From positions 2,236,001 through 2,300,000 of the forward strand of contig NZ_CP117425.1 of NCBI RefSeq assembly GCF_030687295.1: a DNA stretch of 64,000 nucleotides. The letters run 5' to 3'. Below are positions 20,226 to 29,042 of this stretch, piece by piece; the first letter of the stretch is position 1, and each line of letters starts with the position of its first letter. Made by a program: the position numbers and the translations under genes. The stretch is from Pseudomonas beijingensis (GTDB lineage: Bacteria > Pseudomonadota > Gammaproteobacteria > Pseudomonadales > Pseudomonadaceae). The notes beneath the pieces were generated by a model, which ran no database searches, was not told the origin of the DNA, and saw only the letters and a list, made by a program, of their open reading frames with translations.

Positions 20226-20317
20226 TGTGGGAGCAAAGCTTGCTCGCGATAGTGATAGGTCAGCTTGCATCAATGTTGAATGTACTTCAGCCATCGCGAG
20301 CAAGCTTTGCTCCCACA
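20226..20317. repeat. REPIN-like element, family A copy 3
   Basis: TGTGGGAGCAAAGCTTGCTC... and its reverse complement flank a 44-base centre. It lies between the convergent cold-shock and hypothetical genes. Confidence 0.9.
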
Positions 20318-20358
20318 GTGCCCCCACATTTGGATCTAGTCTGGACCTGAGACGGGTG

Positions 20359-20736
20359 TCACGCTGTCTTCCAGGTAATCTCCTCTTCCCCATCGGCGCT
20401 GATGCGAATCCAGCGATCCGCCGATTCTTCCCCTTCTTCCTCCACCCACGACCCAGGCGCGCAGCGCACTTCGACGTTCAGTGCGGCGAAGGCGGCGCGG
20501 GCGCAGGCGATGTCGTCTTCCCACGGGGTCTGGTCGCTTTCCAGGTACAGGCTGTTCCATTTGCCCACGGCTTTTGGCAGCCAGGTCACCGGGATGCTGC
20601 CGGCCTTGCACTTGTAGGTCTGGCCTTTCTGTACCCAGTCGCTGCACGGGCCCAGGGCTTGGCCGAGCCAGGCGGCGATGGCCTTGTGGTCGACGTCGGC
20701 GTCTTTGAGGTAAATCTCGATATCGGGTTGGCGCAT
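20359..20736 (-). CDS. Conserved hypothetical protein, 125 residues
   Basis: A soluble protein with two cysteines near WVQKGQTYKCKAG, LPKAVGKWNSLYLESDQTPWEDDIACARAAFAALNVEVRCAPG, and an acidic tail (WVEEEGEESADRWIRIS). Strong GAGGAC site 4 bases before ATG. No recognised domain. It sits between the cold-shock gene and rlmA, an order I recall from P. aeruginosa. Confidence 0.7.
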   Translation of the reverse strand: MRQPDIEIYLKDADVDHKAIAAWLGQALGPCSDWVQKGQTYKCKAGSIPVTWLPKAVGKWNSLYLESDQTPWEDDIACARAAFAALNVEVRCAPGSWVEEEGEESADRWIRISADGEEEITWKTA

Positions 20737-20821
20737 GGATGTCCTCGCTGCGGTCTTGAAAAATCCATTCGCGGATTTAACTGGCCCCGAACGGTTGCCC
20801 GGGGCCCGGAATCAAAAAAGG

Positions 20822-21632
20822 TTATTGAAGAACGAAATAATCGTAGCGCATCGACACCGTGACCTCGAACGGCTCGGCCTGCTCGATCACGCTGGCGCGG
20901 CGTTCGGCGCTGGCGCGCCAGCCGTGGGGCGTCATGGCCAGCAGGTTGGCGCGGTCCTGGCCGTTGTCGAGGGTCAGCTTGAATTCGAGGGTTTCGCTGT
21001 GATCCAGCACCATGCCCGACGGCACCAGGGCCAGGTGCTTGTCGTCGGTGTATTCGCGCACTTCGTCATACAGGCGCTCGCGCAACTCCATCAGGTGGCC
21101 GGCGGTGGGGCCGACTTTCATCAGGCCGCCGCCGGGGCTGAGCAGGCGCTTGGCCTCCTGCCAGTCCAGCGGGCTGAACACGCTGGCCAGGAACTGGCAG
21201 CAACCGTCCGCCAACGGCACCCGCGCCATGCTGGCGATCAACCAGGTCAACTGCGGGTTGCGTTTGCAGGCGCGCTTGACCGCCTCGCGGGAAATGTCCA
21301 AGGCGTAGCCATCGGCATGGGGCAACGCCTCAGCGATCTGCGCGGTGTAGTAGCCCTCGCCACAGCCGATGTCCAGCCAGCGCCCAGGCGCGCGTTCGGC
21401 GGCCAGTTCCGCCAGGCGCCGGGCGACCGGGGCGTAGTGCCCGGCGTTGAGAAAATCGCGGCGGGCCTCGACCATGGCCTGGTTGTCGCCGGGGTCGCGG
21501 CTGTTCTTGTGCTGCACCGGCAGCAGGTTCAGGTAACCCTGGCGCGCGCGGTCGAAGCGATGGCCGGCCGGGCACACACCACGCCGTTGTCCACCGCGTT
21601 CAGCGGTTCACTGCAGATCGGGCAGGCAAGCA

Positions 21633-21633
<1 letters not shown>
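20822..21633 (-). CDS. rlmA: 23S rRNA (guanine745-N1)-methyltransferase RlmA, frameshifted near the N-terminus
   Basis: RlmA methylates G745 of 23S rRNA. The true start is ATG 21633, which overlaps the dapE stop (TGATG): MLACPICSEPLNAVDNGVVC. The frame then breaks because CACACA at 21573-21578 has two bases too many. With one CA removed the zinc site C4-C7-C20-H24 is intact and the protein is 269 residues, the normal length. The downstream frame is good: LDIGCGEGYYTAQIAEALP (SAM motif I), then LASVFSPLDWQEAKRLLSPGG. As written, only a 251-residue product lacking the zinc finger is open. Confidence 0.85.
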
Positions 21634-22895
<1,262 letters not shown>

Positions 22896-23008
22896 GGTCC
22901 TGAGTGCGACCGTTGAATTGTATTCGGTCGAGGCTTACAAAATGGCGGTTATCTTATAGCAAAACGACCACCATGGGCCCTGGTGCTGGTCAGTTGGAAC
23001 ACAAATCC

Positions 23009-23097
23009 TGTGGGAGCGCGCTTGCTCGCGATGGCGGTGGATCAGTCGATACTCTATTGACTGGGCTGACGCCATCGCGAGCAAGCTCGCTCCCACA
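23009..23097. repeat. REPIN-like element, family A copy 5
   Basis: TGTGGGAGCGCGCTTGCTCG... and TCGCGAGCAAGCTCGCTCCC arms around a 41-base centre. It lies between the divergent dapE and tcdA genes. The rest of 22786-23185 holds no gene; the tcdA promoter must lie after 23098. Confidence 0.88.
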
Positions 23098-23185
23098 AGG
23101 GGAAATTGGTCGGATTCATTTCGCGATCGGCTCGAATTGCCGCGGCAAAGCCCTATAATGCGCGCCGGTTTTTGGGGTAATGGTC

Positions 23186-23998
23186 ATGAGTACAGAAGAT
23201 CCACGGTTTGCCGGCATCGCCCGTTTGTATGGCATCGAAGGCCTGGAGCGCCTGCGGGCGGCCCATGTGGCGATTGTCGGCGTCGGCGGTGTCGGTTCCT
23301 GGGCGGCGGAAGCCATTGCCCGTTGCGGCGTGGGCGAGATTTCGCTGTTCGACCTGGATGATGTCTGCGTCAGCAACGCCAACCGTCAGTTGCACGCCCT
23401 GGACAGCACCGTCGGCAAGCCCAAGGTCGAGGTGATGGCCGAGCGGCTGCGGGGGATCAACCCCGACTGCACCGTGCACGCGGTGGCCGACTTCGTCACC
23501 CGCGACACCATGGCCGAGTACATCACGCCGAACATCGACTGCGTGATCGACTGCATCGACAGCGTCAACGCCAAGGCTGCGCTGATCGCCTGGTGCAAGC
23601 GCCGCAAGATCCAGATCATCACCACCGGCGGTGCGGGCGGGCAGATCGACCCGACGCTGATCCAGGTCTGCGACCTCAACCGTACGTTCAACGATCCGCT
23701 GGCCTCTAAGGTGCGCTCCACTCTGCGCCGGGACTACGGCTTCTCCCGCACCGTGACCCGTCACTACAGCGTGCCTTGCGTGTTCTCCAGCGAACAGCTG
23801 CGCTATCCGAAGCCGGACGGCAGCATTTGCCTGCAGAAGAGTTTTGTCGGCGACGGCGTCAAGCTCGACTGCGCCGGTGGGTTCGGCGCGGTGATGATGG
23901 TCACGGCGACGTTCGGCATGGTCGCGGCGACCAAGGCTGTGGATAAGATCGTGGCGGGTGTGCGGCGGCCGGCGGATAGGGCCAAGCCTCAGGTTTGA
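23186..23998 (+). CDS. tcdA: tRNA cyclic N6-threonylcarbamoyladenosine(37) synthase TcdA
   Basis: 270 residues, E1-like ThiF/MoeB fold. It uses ATP to dehydrate t6A37 to the cyclic ct6A form and works with CsdA-CsdE sulfur transfer. The nucleotide motif GVGGVGSW is at residues 32-39. DLDDVCVSNANRQLHA and SVPCVFSSE are characteristic. Two in-frame ATGs (23180, 23186) are close; MSTEDPRFAGIARLYG is the family start. It is convergent with csdE, consistent with the functional link. Confidence 0.95.
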   Translation: MSTEDPRFAGIARLYGIEGLERLRAAHVAIVGVGGVGSWAAEAIARCGVGEISLFDLDDVCVSNANRQLHALDSTVGKPKVEVMAERLRGINPDCTVHAVADFVTRDTMAEYITPNIDCVIDCIDSVNAKAALIAWCKRRKIQIITTGGAGGQIDPTLIQVCDLNRTFNDPLASKVRSTLRRDYGFSRTVTRHYSVPCVFSSEQLRYPKPDGSICLQKSFVGDGVKLDCAGGFGAVMMVTATFGMVAATKAVDKIVAGVRRPADRAKPQV

Positions 23999-24017
23999 GG
24001 GTGGGGCAGATGGCCTC

Positions 24018-24109
24018 ATCGCGAGCAAGCTCGCTCCCACATTGGATCTCATGGAACACAAATTTTGTGTACGACACAAATCCTCTGTGGGAGCGAGCTT
24101 GCTCGCGAT
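24018..24109. repeat. REPIN-like element, family A copy 6, inverted orientation
   Basis: The two arms occur in the opposite order to other copies: ATCGCGAGC...CCCACA (24018-24041), then TGTGGGAGC...CGCGAT (24086-24109). The 44-base centre contains a TTTGTGT/ACACAAA palindrome. It lies between the convergent tcdA and csdE genes and fits the terminator position. Confidence 0.85.
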
Positions 24110-24114
24110 GGCGA

Positions 24115-24519
24115 TTATTCAGTCAACTCAAACATCCGCTGCAACACCGCATTCAAGCCATTGCTACGCGACGGTGACAGCTGCCGCGACAATCCCAACT
24201 GATTGAACCAATCCGGCAAATCCACCTGCTGCAACTCGTCAGCGGACAATCCGTTGACCCGCGCCAGCAGCAACGCCACCAACCCACGGATCAACCGCGC
24301 ATCGCTGCTGGCGGAAAACTTCCAGTGCCCGTCATGCAAGCGACCCACCAACCACACCTGGCTTTCACAGCCGTGGACGAGGTTGGCTTCGCACTTGTCC
24401 TCGTCGCTCAGGGGCGGCAGGCGTTCGCCCCATTGCATCAGCAATCGGGCGCGTTGTTCCCAGCCGGAGGCGTCCTGGAAAATCTGCAGCGCGGCGACGG
24501 CATCGGCAGGCAGGTTCAT
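24115..24519 (-). CDS. csdE: Cysteine desulfuration protein, SufE/CsdE family
   Basis: 134 residues. It accepts persulfide sulfur from the cysteine desulfurase. The acceptor cysteine is in VHGCESQVWL (Cys51), with ARLIRGLVALLLARVNG downstream, as in SufE/CsdE. Its start overlaps the csdA stop (ATGA at 24519-24516), so the two are translationally coupled. That pairing and the nearby tcdA favour CsdE over SufE. Confidence 0.92.
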   Translation of the reverse strand: MNLPADAVAALQIFQDASGWEQRARLLMQWGERLPPLSDEDKCEANLVHGCESQVWLVGRLHDGHWKFSASSDARLIRGLVALLLARVNGLSADELQQVDLPDWFNQLGLSRQLSPSRSNGLNAVLQRMFELTE

Positions 24520-25721
24520 CGGAGCATCTCCAAGGCCTGGTCCAAGGCCTCGAAGAACCGTTCGAGGTCGGCAGAGTCGTTGTACAGCGCCAGCGACACC
24601 CGAATCGCCCCGGACAGCTTCAAGTGCTTGAACAACGGCATCGCGCAGTGATGCCCGGCGCGCACGGCGATGCCTTGCTCGGTCAGCAGGTGCGCCAGGT
24701 CGGCGTTGTGGATGCCTTCGACCACGAAGCTGACCAGGGCCAGGCGCGGGTTGCCCACCAGGCGCACGCCGTTGCGGGCCAACAGGCCATGGAACAGGTA
24801 GTCATGCAACGCCGCCTCATGGTCGATGACCGCCTGCGGGTCGAGGTCGGACAGGTAATCCAGAGTTGCGCCCAACCCGATCACGCTGGCAATCGGCGGC
24901 GTGCCGGCTTCGAAGCCCAACGGCGCTGGCCGGAAGGTGGCGCTGTGGTAATCGGCCTGTTGCACCATTTCGCCGCCGAACTGCCAATGGCGCAGGTGGC
25001 CGAGGGCTTCGGTACGGCCAAACAGCACACCCAGCCCGTCGGGGCCGTAGAGTTTGTGGCTGGAAAACACGTAAAAGTCGCAGCCCAGCGCCTCCACGTC
25101 GTGGCGGCCGTGGACCACGCCTTGGGCACCGTCGATTACCGTTAGCGCGCTTTGGGCCTTGGCCAGGGCCAGCAGCGCCGGCACGGGCTGCCAGGCCCCC
25201 AGCACATTGGATAACTGGCTCACTGCCAGCAAGCGCGTACGCGGGCCGATCAGCTCGGCGGCGGCGCCTGCATCGATCACGCCGTCGGCATCCAGTGGCA
25301 ACACCACCAGGGTCAACGAACGGCGCTCGGCCAGTTGCTGCCACGGCAGCAGGTTGGCGTGGTGTTCCAGGGCGCTGATGACGATCTCATCGCCCGGGTT
25401 GAATAGATGTTCCAGCCCATAGGCCAGCAGGTTCAGCGCCGAAGTGGCGCCGTGGGTGAAGACGATTTGCCCGCAGTTTCCGGCATTGAGCCATTGCGAG
25501 ACCTTGAGACGGCTGTCCTCGAACGCCTGGGTGGCATGGGCGCCCGGCAAATGTTGCGCACGGTGCACGTTGGCCGCGCCGTTGGCGTAGTAGTGCGTCA
25601 GGGCGTCCAGCAGGGCTTGGGGCTTTTGCGTGGTGGCGGCGCTGTCCAGATAGGTCTGGCCTTGCCGTTGCAGGGCGGCGATGGCCGGGAAATCGGCACG
25701 CCAGGGGGATTGGATCAACAT
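24516..25721 (-). CDS. csdA: Cysteine desulfurase CsdA (class V aminotransferase)
   Basis: 401 residues. It is PLP-dependent and releases sulfur from cysteine to CsdE. The PLP lysine is in SSHKLYGPDGLGVLFG (Lys223) and the catalytic cysteine in RAGHHCAMPLFKHL (Cys359), a group II (SufS/CsdA) active site. VIDGAQGVVHGRHDV precedes the lysine. The longer frame from 25865 reads through a REPIN and is rejected; ATG 25721 gives MLIQSPWRADFPAI. No isc/suf assembly genes are adjacent, which fits the CsdA branch. Confidence 0.94.
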   Translation of the reverse strand: MLIQSPWRADFPAIAALQRQGQTYLDSAATTQKPQALLDALTHYYANGAANVHRAQHLPGAHATQAFEDSRLKVSQWLNAGNCGQIVFTHGATSALNLLAYGLEHLFNPGDEIVISALEHHANLLPWQQLAERRSLTLVVLPLDADGVIDAGAAAELIGPRTRLLAVSQLSNVLGAWQPVPALLALAKAQSALTVIDGAQGVVHGRHDVEALGCDFYVFSSHKLYGPDGLGVLFGRTEALGHLRHWQFGGEMVQQADYHSATFRPAPLGFEAGTPPIASVIGLGATLDYLSDLDPQAVIDHEAALHDYLFHGLLARNGVRLVGNPRLALVSFVVEGIHNADLAHLLTEQGIAVRAGHHCAMPLFKHLKLSGAIRVSLALYNDSADLERFFEALDQALEMLR

Positions 25722-25774
25722 GCTTTCGGGCCCTGCTGGAATGACGCCGGCCCCCGTGAGGGCGGGCTTTTTTT

Positions 25775-25864
25775 TGTGGGAGCCGAGCTTGCTCGCGATG
25801 AACGATGACGCGGTCTTGCAGTAAAACCGTGTCGCTGCCATCGCGAGCAAGCTCGGCTCCCACA
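25775..25864. repeat. REPIN-like element, family A copy 7, nested in an extended hairpin
   Basis: TGTGGGAGCCGAGCTTGCTC... and its complement flank about 43 bases. The pairing continues outward through a T8 run and GCGGGC on the left and A6 plus GCCCGC on the right (25762 to about 25874), giving one very long stem. It separates dapD from csdA; both are on the minus strand. Confidence 0.88.
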
Positions 25865-25898
25865 AAAAAGCCCGCTCCCACAGGTGGTGGTGTGAAGC

Positions 25899-26933
25899 TT
25901 AGTTGTGAGCGTGCAGCGCTTCGTTCAGCTCGATGGCCGACTTGTGCGTCTTGCATTCCACCGCGCCGGTCTCGGAGTTGCGGCGGAACAACAGGTCAGG
26001 CTGGCCGGCCAGGTCGCGGGCCTTGACCACTTTGACCAGTTGGTTGTTTTCGTCCAGCAGCTTCACTTTGGTGCCGGCGGTCACATACAGGCCCGACTCC
26101 ACGGTGTTGCGGTCGCCCAGCGGGATACCGATGCCGGCGTTGGCGCCGATCAGGCAGCCTTCGCCAACCTTGATCACGATGTTGCCGCCGCCCGACAGGG
26201 TGCCCATGGTCGAGCAACCGCCGCCCAGGTCCGAACCCTTGCCGACGAATACGCCCGCCGAGACTCGGCCTTCGATCATGCCCGGGCCTTCGGTGCCGGC
26301 GTTGAAGTTGACGAAACCTTCGTGCATCACGGTGGTGCCTTCGCCCACGTAGGCGCCCAGGCGGACCCGCGCGGCATCGGCGATACGCACACCGGCCGGA
26401 ACCACGTAGTCGGTCATTTTCGGGAACTTGTCCACGGAGAACACTTCCAGCAACTCGCCACGCAGGCGGGCTTCGAGCTGGTGCTCGGCCAGTTCGCTCA
26501 GGTCGATCGCGCCCTGGCTGGTCCAGGCCACGTTCGGCAGCAGTGGGAAAATGCCGGCCAGGTTCAGGCCGTGGGGCTTGACCAGGCGATGGGACAGCAG
26601 GTGCAGCTTGAGGTAGGCCTCAGGGGTGGAGCTCAGTTGGGCGTCTTCGGCCAGCAGGGTGGCGACCAGCGGCTTGTGACTTTCAGCCAGGCGGGTCAGT
26701 AGAGCGGCTTGCGCGGCATCGACGCCCTTGAGGGCTTCGGCCAGTTGCGAGGCCTGGGCGGTGGTGAAGGTGATGGCCTGGTTGCCTTCGCTGTAGCCAA
26801 GGATCGGCGCGATAGCGGCAACGATCTCAGCCGACGGCTTGAGCAGCGGCTGTGCGTAGAACACCTCCAGCCAGGCGCCTTCACGGTTTTGGGTGCCGAC
26901 GCCGAAGGCCAGGCTGAACAGGGTAGTGGACAT
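25899..26933 (-). CDS. dapD: 2,3,4,5-tetrahydropyridine-2,6-dicarboxylate N-succinyltransferase
   Basis: 344 residues, the length of the Pseudomonas/actinobacterial-type DapD. It succinylates tetrahydrodipicolinate from succinyl-CoA in lysine/DAP synthesis. A C-terminal left-handed beta-helix of hexapeptide repeats is visible at about residues 180-290 (IADAARVRLGAYVGEGTTVMHEGFVNFNAGTEG, then GGCSTMGTLSGGGNIVIKVGEGCLIGANAGIGIPLGDRN). AGAGG precedes ATG. It sits close to dapC and dapE of the same pathway. Confidence 0.96.
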   Translation of the reverse strand: MSTTLFSLAFGVGTQNREGAWLEVFYAQPLLKPSAEIVAAIAPILGYSEGNQAITFTTAQASQLAEALKGVDAAQAALLTRLAESHKPLVATLLAEDAQLSSTPEAYLKLHLLSHRLVKPHGLNLAGIFPLLPNVAWTSQGAIDLSELAEHQLEARLRGELLEVFSVDKFPKMTDYVVPAGVRIADAARVRLGAYVGEGTTVMHEGFVNFNAGTEGPGMIEGRVSAGVFVGKGSDLGGGCSTMGTLSGGGNIVIKVGEGCLIGANAGIGIPLGDRNTVESGLYVTAGTKVKLLDENNQLVKVVKARDLAGQPDLLFRRNSETGAVECKTHKSAIELNEALHAHN

Positions 26934-26965
26934 GAAATTACCTCTACAAAATGGACTGGGCAGGC

Positions 26966-27328
26966 TTACTTGATCTCTGCCGCATAAATATCTGGCTTGA
27001 AGCCAATCAGGGTTCGGTCACCGAGGTCAAGCACCGGGCGCTTGATCATCGAGGGTTGGGCGAGCATCAGTTCGATGGCTTTCGTCTGGTCGAGATCGGC
27101 TTTGCGTTCGTCGTCGAGTTTGCGAAAGGTCGTACCGGCACGGTTCAACACCACCTGCCAGCCATGCTCGTTGCACCATTGGGTCAGGTGCTCACGGTCG
27201 ATGCCGGCAGTTTTGTAATCGTGAAAGTCATAGCGCACCGCGTGATCATCGAGCCAGGTGCGCGCCTTTTTCATCGTGTCACAGGCTTTGATGCCGAAAA
27301 GCTGTAAGTGCTTGTTTTCCTTGGGCAT
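26966..27328 (-). CDS. ArsC-family reductase-like protein (YffB type)
   Basis: 120 residues, thioredoxin-like fold. FGIKACDTMKKARTWLDD carries the single N-terminal cysteine (Cys16); the body has LNRAGTTFRKLDDERKADLD and IKRPVLDLGDRTLIGF. This matches the YffB/Spx-like branch, which is not a proven arsenate reductase. In E. coli yffB lies beside dapE; here the gene is just upstream of dapD on the same strand, 32 bases apart. GGGGGAG precedes ATG. Confidence 0.88.
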   Translation of the reverse strand: MPKENKHLQLFGIKACDTMKKARTWLDDHAVRYDFHDYKTAGIDREHLTQWCNEHGWQVVLNRAGTTFRKLDDERKADLDQTKAIELMLAQPSMIKRPVLDLGDRTLIGFKPDIYAAEIK

Positions 27329-27433
27329 GAATGCTCCCCCAAAACGTTCCCGGTATCGTCCTGAAAATCAGCGGACGATTATGCCACGTCGTTCCTTTCA
27401 GTGCCTTGACTGTCGCGACGGATCGGACGAGGC

Positions 27434-27462
27434 GGAACCGACAGGAAAGAAGTGACCACACA
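27434..27462 (+). promoter_or_regulatory. hrp box: HrpL (ECF sigma) promoter
   Basis: GGAACC (27434-27439), exactly 16 bases, then CCACACA (27456-27462) is a perfect match to the consensus GGAACC-N15/16-CCACNNA. It lies 41 bases before ATG 27504, right for a HrpL promoter. It predicts co-regulation with a type III secretion system elsewhere in the genome. Confidence 0.88.
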
Positions 27463-27503
27463 GCGCAAGTAAACCCAAGATTTTACGCACAGGAGACCCG
27501 CCC

Positions 27504-28859
27504 ATGGATTCCATCTCTCTGACACCGCCCCATCCACTGACGCATCAAGCTGAAGAAACACTTCCGGCCCATTCAACAACATCGACCACCGGGACCGCTG
27601 CATCCGTCCCGATCGGCCCTGTCACGGCTGAACAGGACCTGGCAAATCGGACTGGTGCAATCAAGGCCCAGCTCACCCGGGTATTCGAGCCGCATATAAA
27701 CGGTGCCAATCGCCAGGCCTTCGAAGCACTGATCGACGATCGTTCGCGTACCTTGGCCAATGACGGGGAAACCGCGGAAAGCGTCGACGCCGTGCTGACC
27801 AAAGGCTCGCGGCTGGATCGCGCGTCCCATGACACTGTTGGATTCGTTCGTTCGGTTCCCTTCGGCGCGGCGTCCATTGCGCTGGACTTCGCCCCGGCGG
27901 TGACCGGCAATGGCTCGATTACCGCGCCGTTGGCGCTGTCGGCGATTGCCGGCCTAGTCAGCAGCGCCGCCGACACGGTTGGCAATGGCCTGATCAAGCG
28001 CGCCACCAGCGACACCCAGTGGCTGGCGGCCGAAAATGCCGATCTGGAGCCGGTCATGCAGGAAGCCGCCCAGGCGGTGAAGCCGAGCCTGACGACCCAG
28101 GCTATCGAAGGCAGCCTGACTTTCCAGACCTTCTCCGCGCGAAACGTGTTGCGCACGGTCATCCAACCCGTCGTGACGAAGACCGTCGATGCGCAAACGG
28201 GCAGCAAGGTGGATTCGGTGATAGCTGCCGTCGGTTCTCCGCTTTCAGGCATGGCCGCCTATGACCTGCAACATTCCATCGATAAATCGAAACACCGGAT
28301 TGGCCCGGAATACCTGTTGGGGCGTCAAGACTGGCATCAGCGTTACAAGGACCTCAAGAATTATGGCGTAGGGAGTGCTGCGTTGGGCATTGCGAAGCGG
28401 GTCGGCAGCCTGCCGCTGGACGTGATGCGCGATGGCAGCAAATCGCTGCAAGCCTTGGTTACGCCGACAGGCTTGGTCAGTAGTCTCGGAGCGTTGGCCG
28501 GCGGTATTACTGCGATCGGCATGGCCCAGACCGCCGCTGTCAACGCAGCCAGGAGCGCCGGGATTTCGCCTGCGGGTGTTGCGGCGGCTGGCAAGGCGAC
28601 GGTTACGGCCACGATGGCCCCGGTGCTCGCCGCCTGGGTGACAACGGGAGTGATGACCCAGCCGTTGGCGGACAAGGCCTCCGCCGCGTTGGACAGGCTA
28701 TCCGCCGGTCCCGCTCATCCGGATGAGCTGCAGGGAATGTTGCCCTTGGTCGAAGTGTCGACGGCCGAACAGATCGGGGAAGATAGCGACAATGAGGGAG
28801 ACGGCGTCGATGTTGTCTCGGGTCGTTCGACCCTCAATGCTGCTGAGCGAGCTGTTTAG
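27504..28859 (+). CDS. Candidate type III effector, HopAA1/RopAA family
   Basis: 451 residues, no Sec signal. AGGAG lies 8 bases before ATG. The first 50 residues are Ser/Thr/Pro-rich (21 of 50), as in type III secretion signals, though Asp2 departs from the no-early-acid rule. From memory of P. syringae HopAA1, several blocks agree in order and spacing: LIDDRSRTLANDGETAE (77-93), LDRASHDTVGFVRSVPFGAAS (104-124), QTFSARNVLRTV (208-219), GSAALGIAKRVGSLPLDV (290-307) and the Gly/Ala-rich LGALAGGITAIG (328-339). No alignment was run. The upstream hrp box supports the call independently. No chaperone gene is adjacent. Confidence 0.8.
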   Translation: MDSISLTPPHPLTHQAEETLPAHSTTSTTGTAASVPIGPVTAEQDLANRTGAIKAQLTRVFEPHINGANRQAFEALIDDRSRTLANDGETAESVDAVLTKGSRLDRASHDTVGFVRSVPFGAASIALDFAPAVTGNGSITAPLALSAIAGLVSSAADTVGNGLIKRATSDTQWLAAENADLEPVMQEAAQAVKPSLTTQAIEGSLTFQTFSARNVLRTVIQPVVTKTVDAQTGSKVDSVIAAVGSPLSGMAAYDLQHSIDKSKHRIGPEYLLGRQDWHQRYKDLKNYGVGSAALGIAKRVGSLPLDVMRDGSKSLQALVTPTGLVSSLGALAGGITAIGMAQTAAVNAARSAGISPAGVAAAGKATVTATMAPVLAAWVTTGVMTQPLADKASAALDRLSAGPAHPDELQGMLPLVEVSTAEQIGEDSDNEGDGVDVVSGRSTLNAAERAV

Positions 28860-29042
28860 CTTCGGATAGTCGCCGGTCGCTCCTGCCGCGTGGAGGTTGG
28901 GAGGGGCCAAGGGGCGACTGCGCATTGACGCTGCTGAGGTGCGACCAATGTGCAAAGGCGGTGGTTCACCTTGGCAGTTAATATGGTACTTCACCGGCCA
29001 GCTGTTGCCGCAGATGTGTATGGCTGTCATTGGAAGTCCGTT

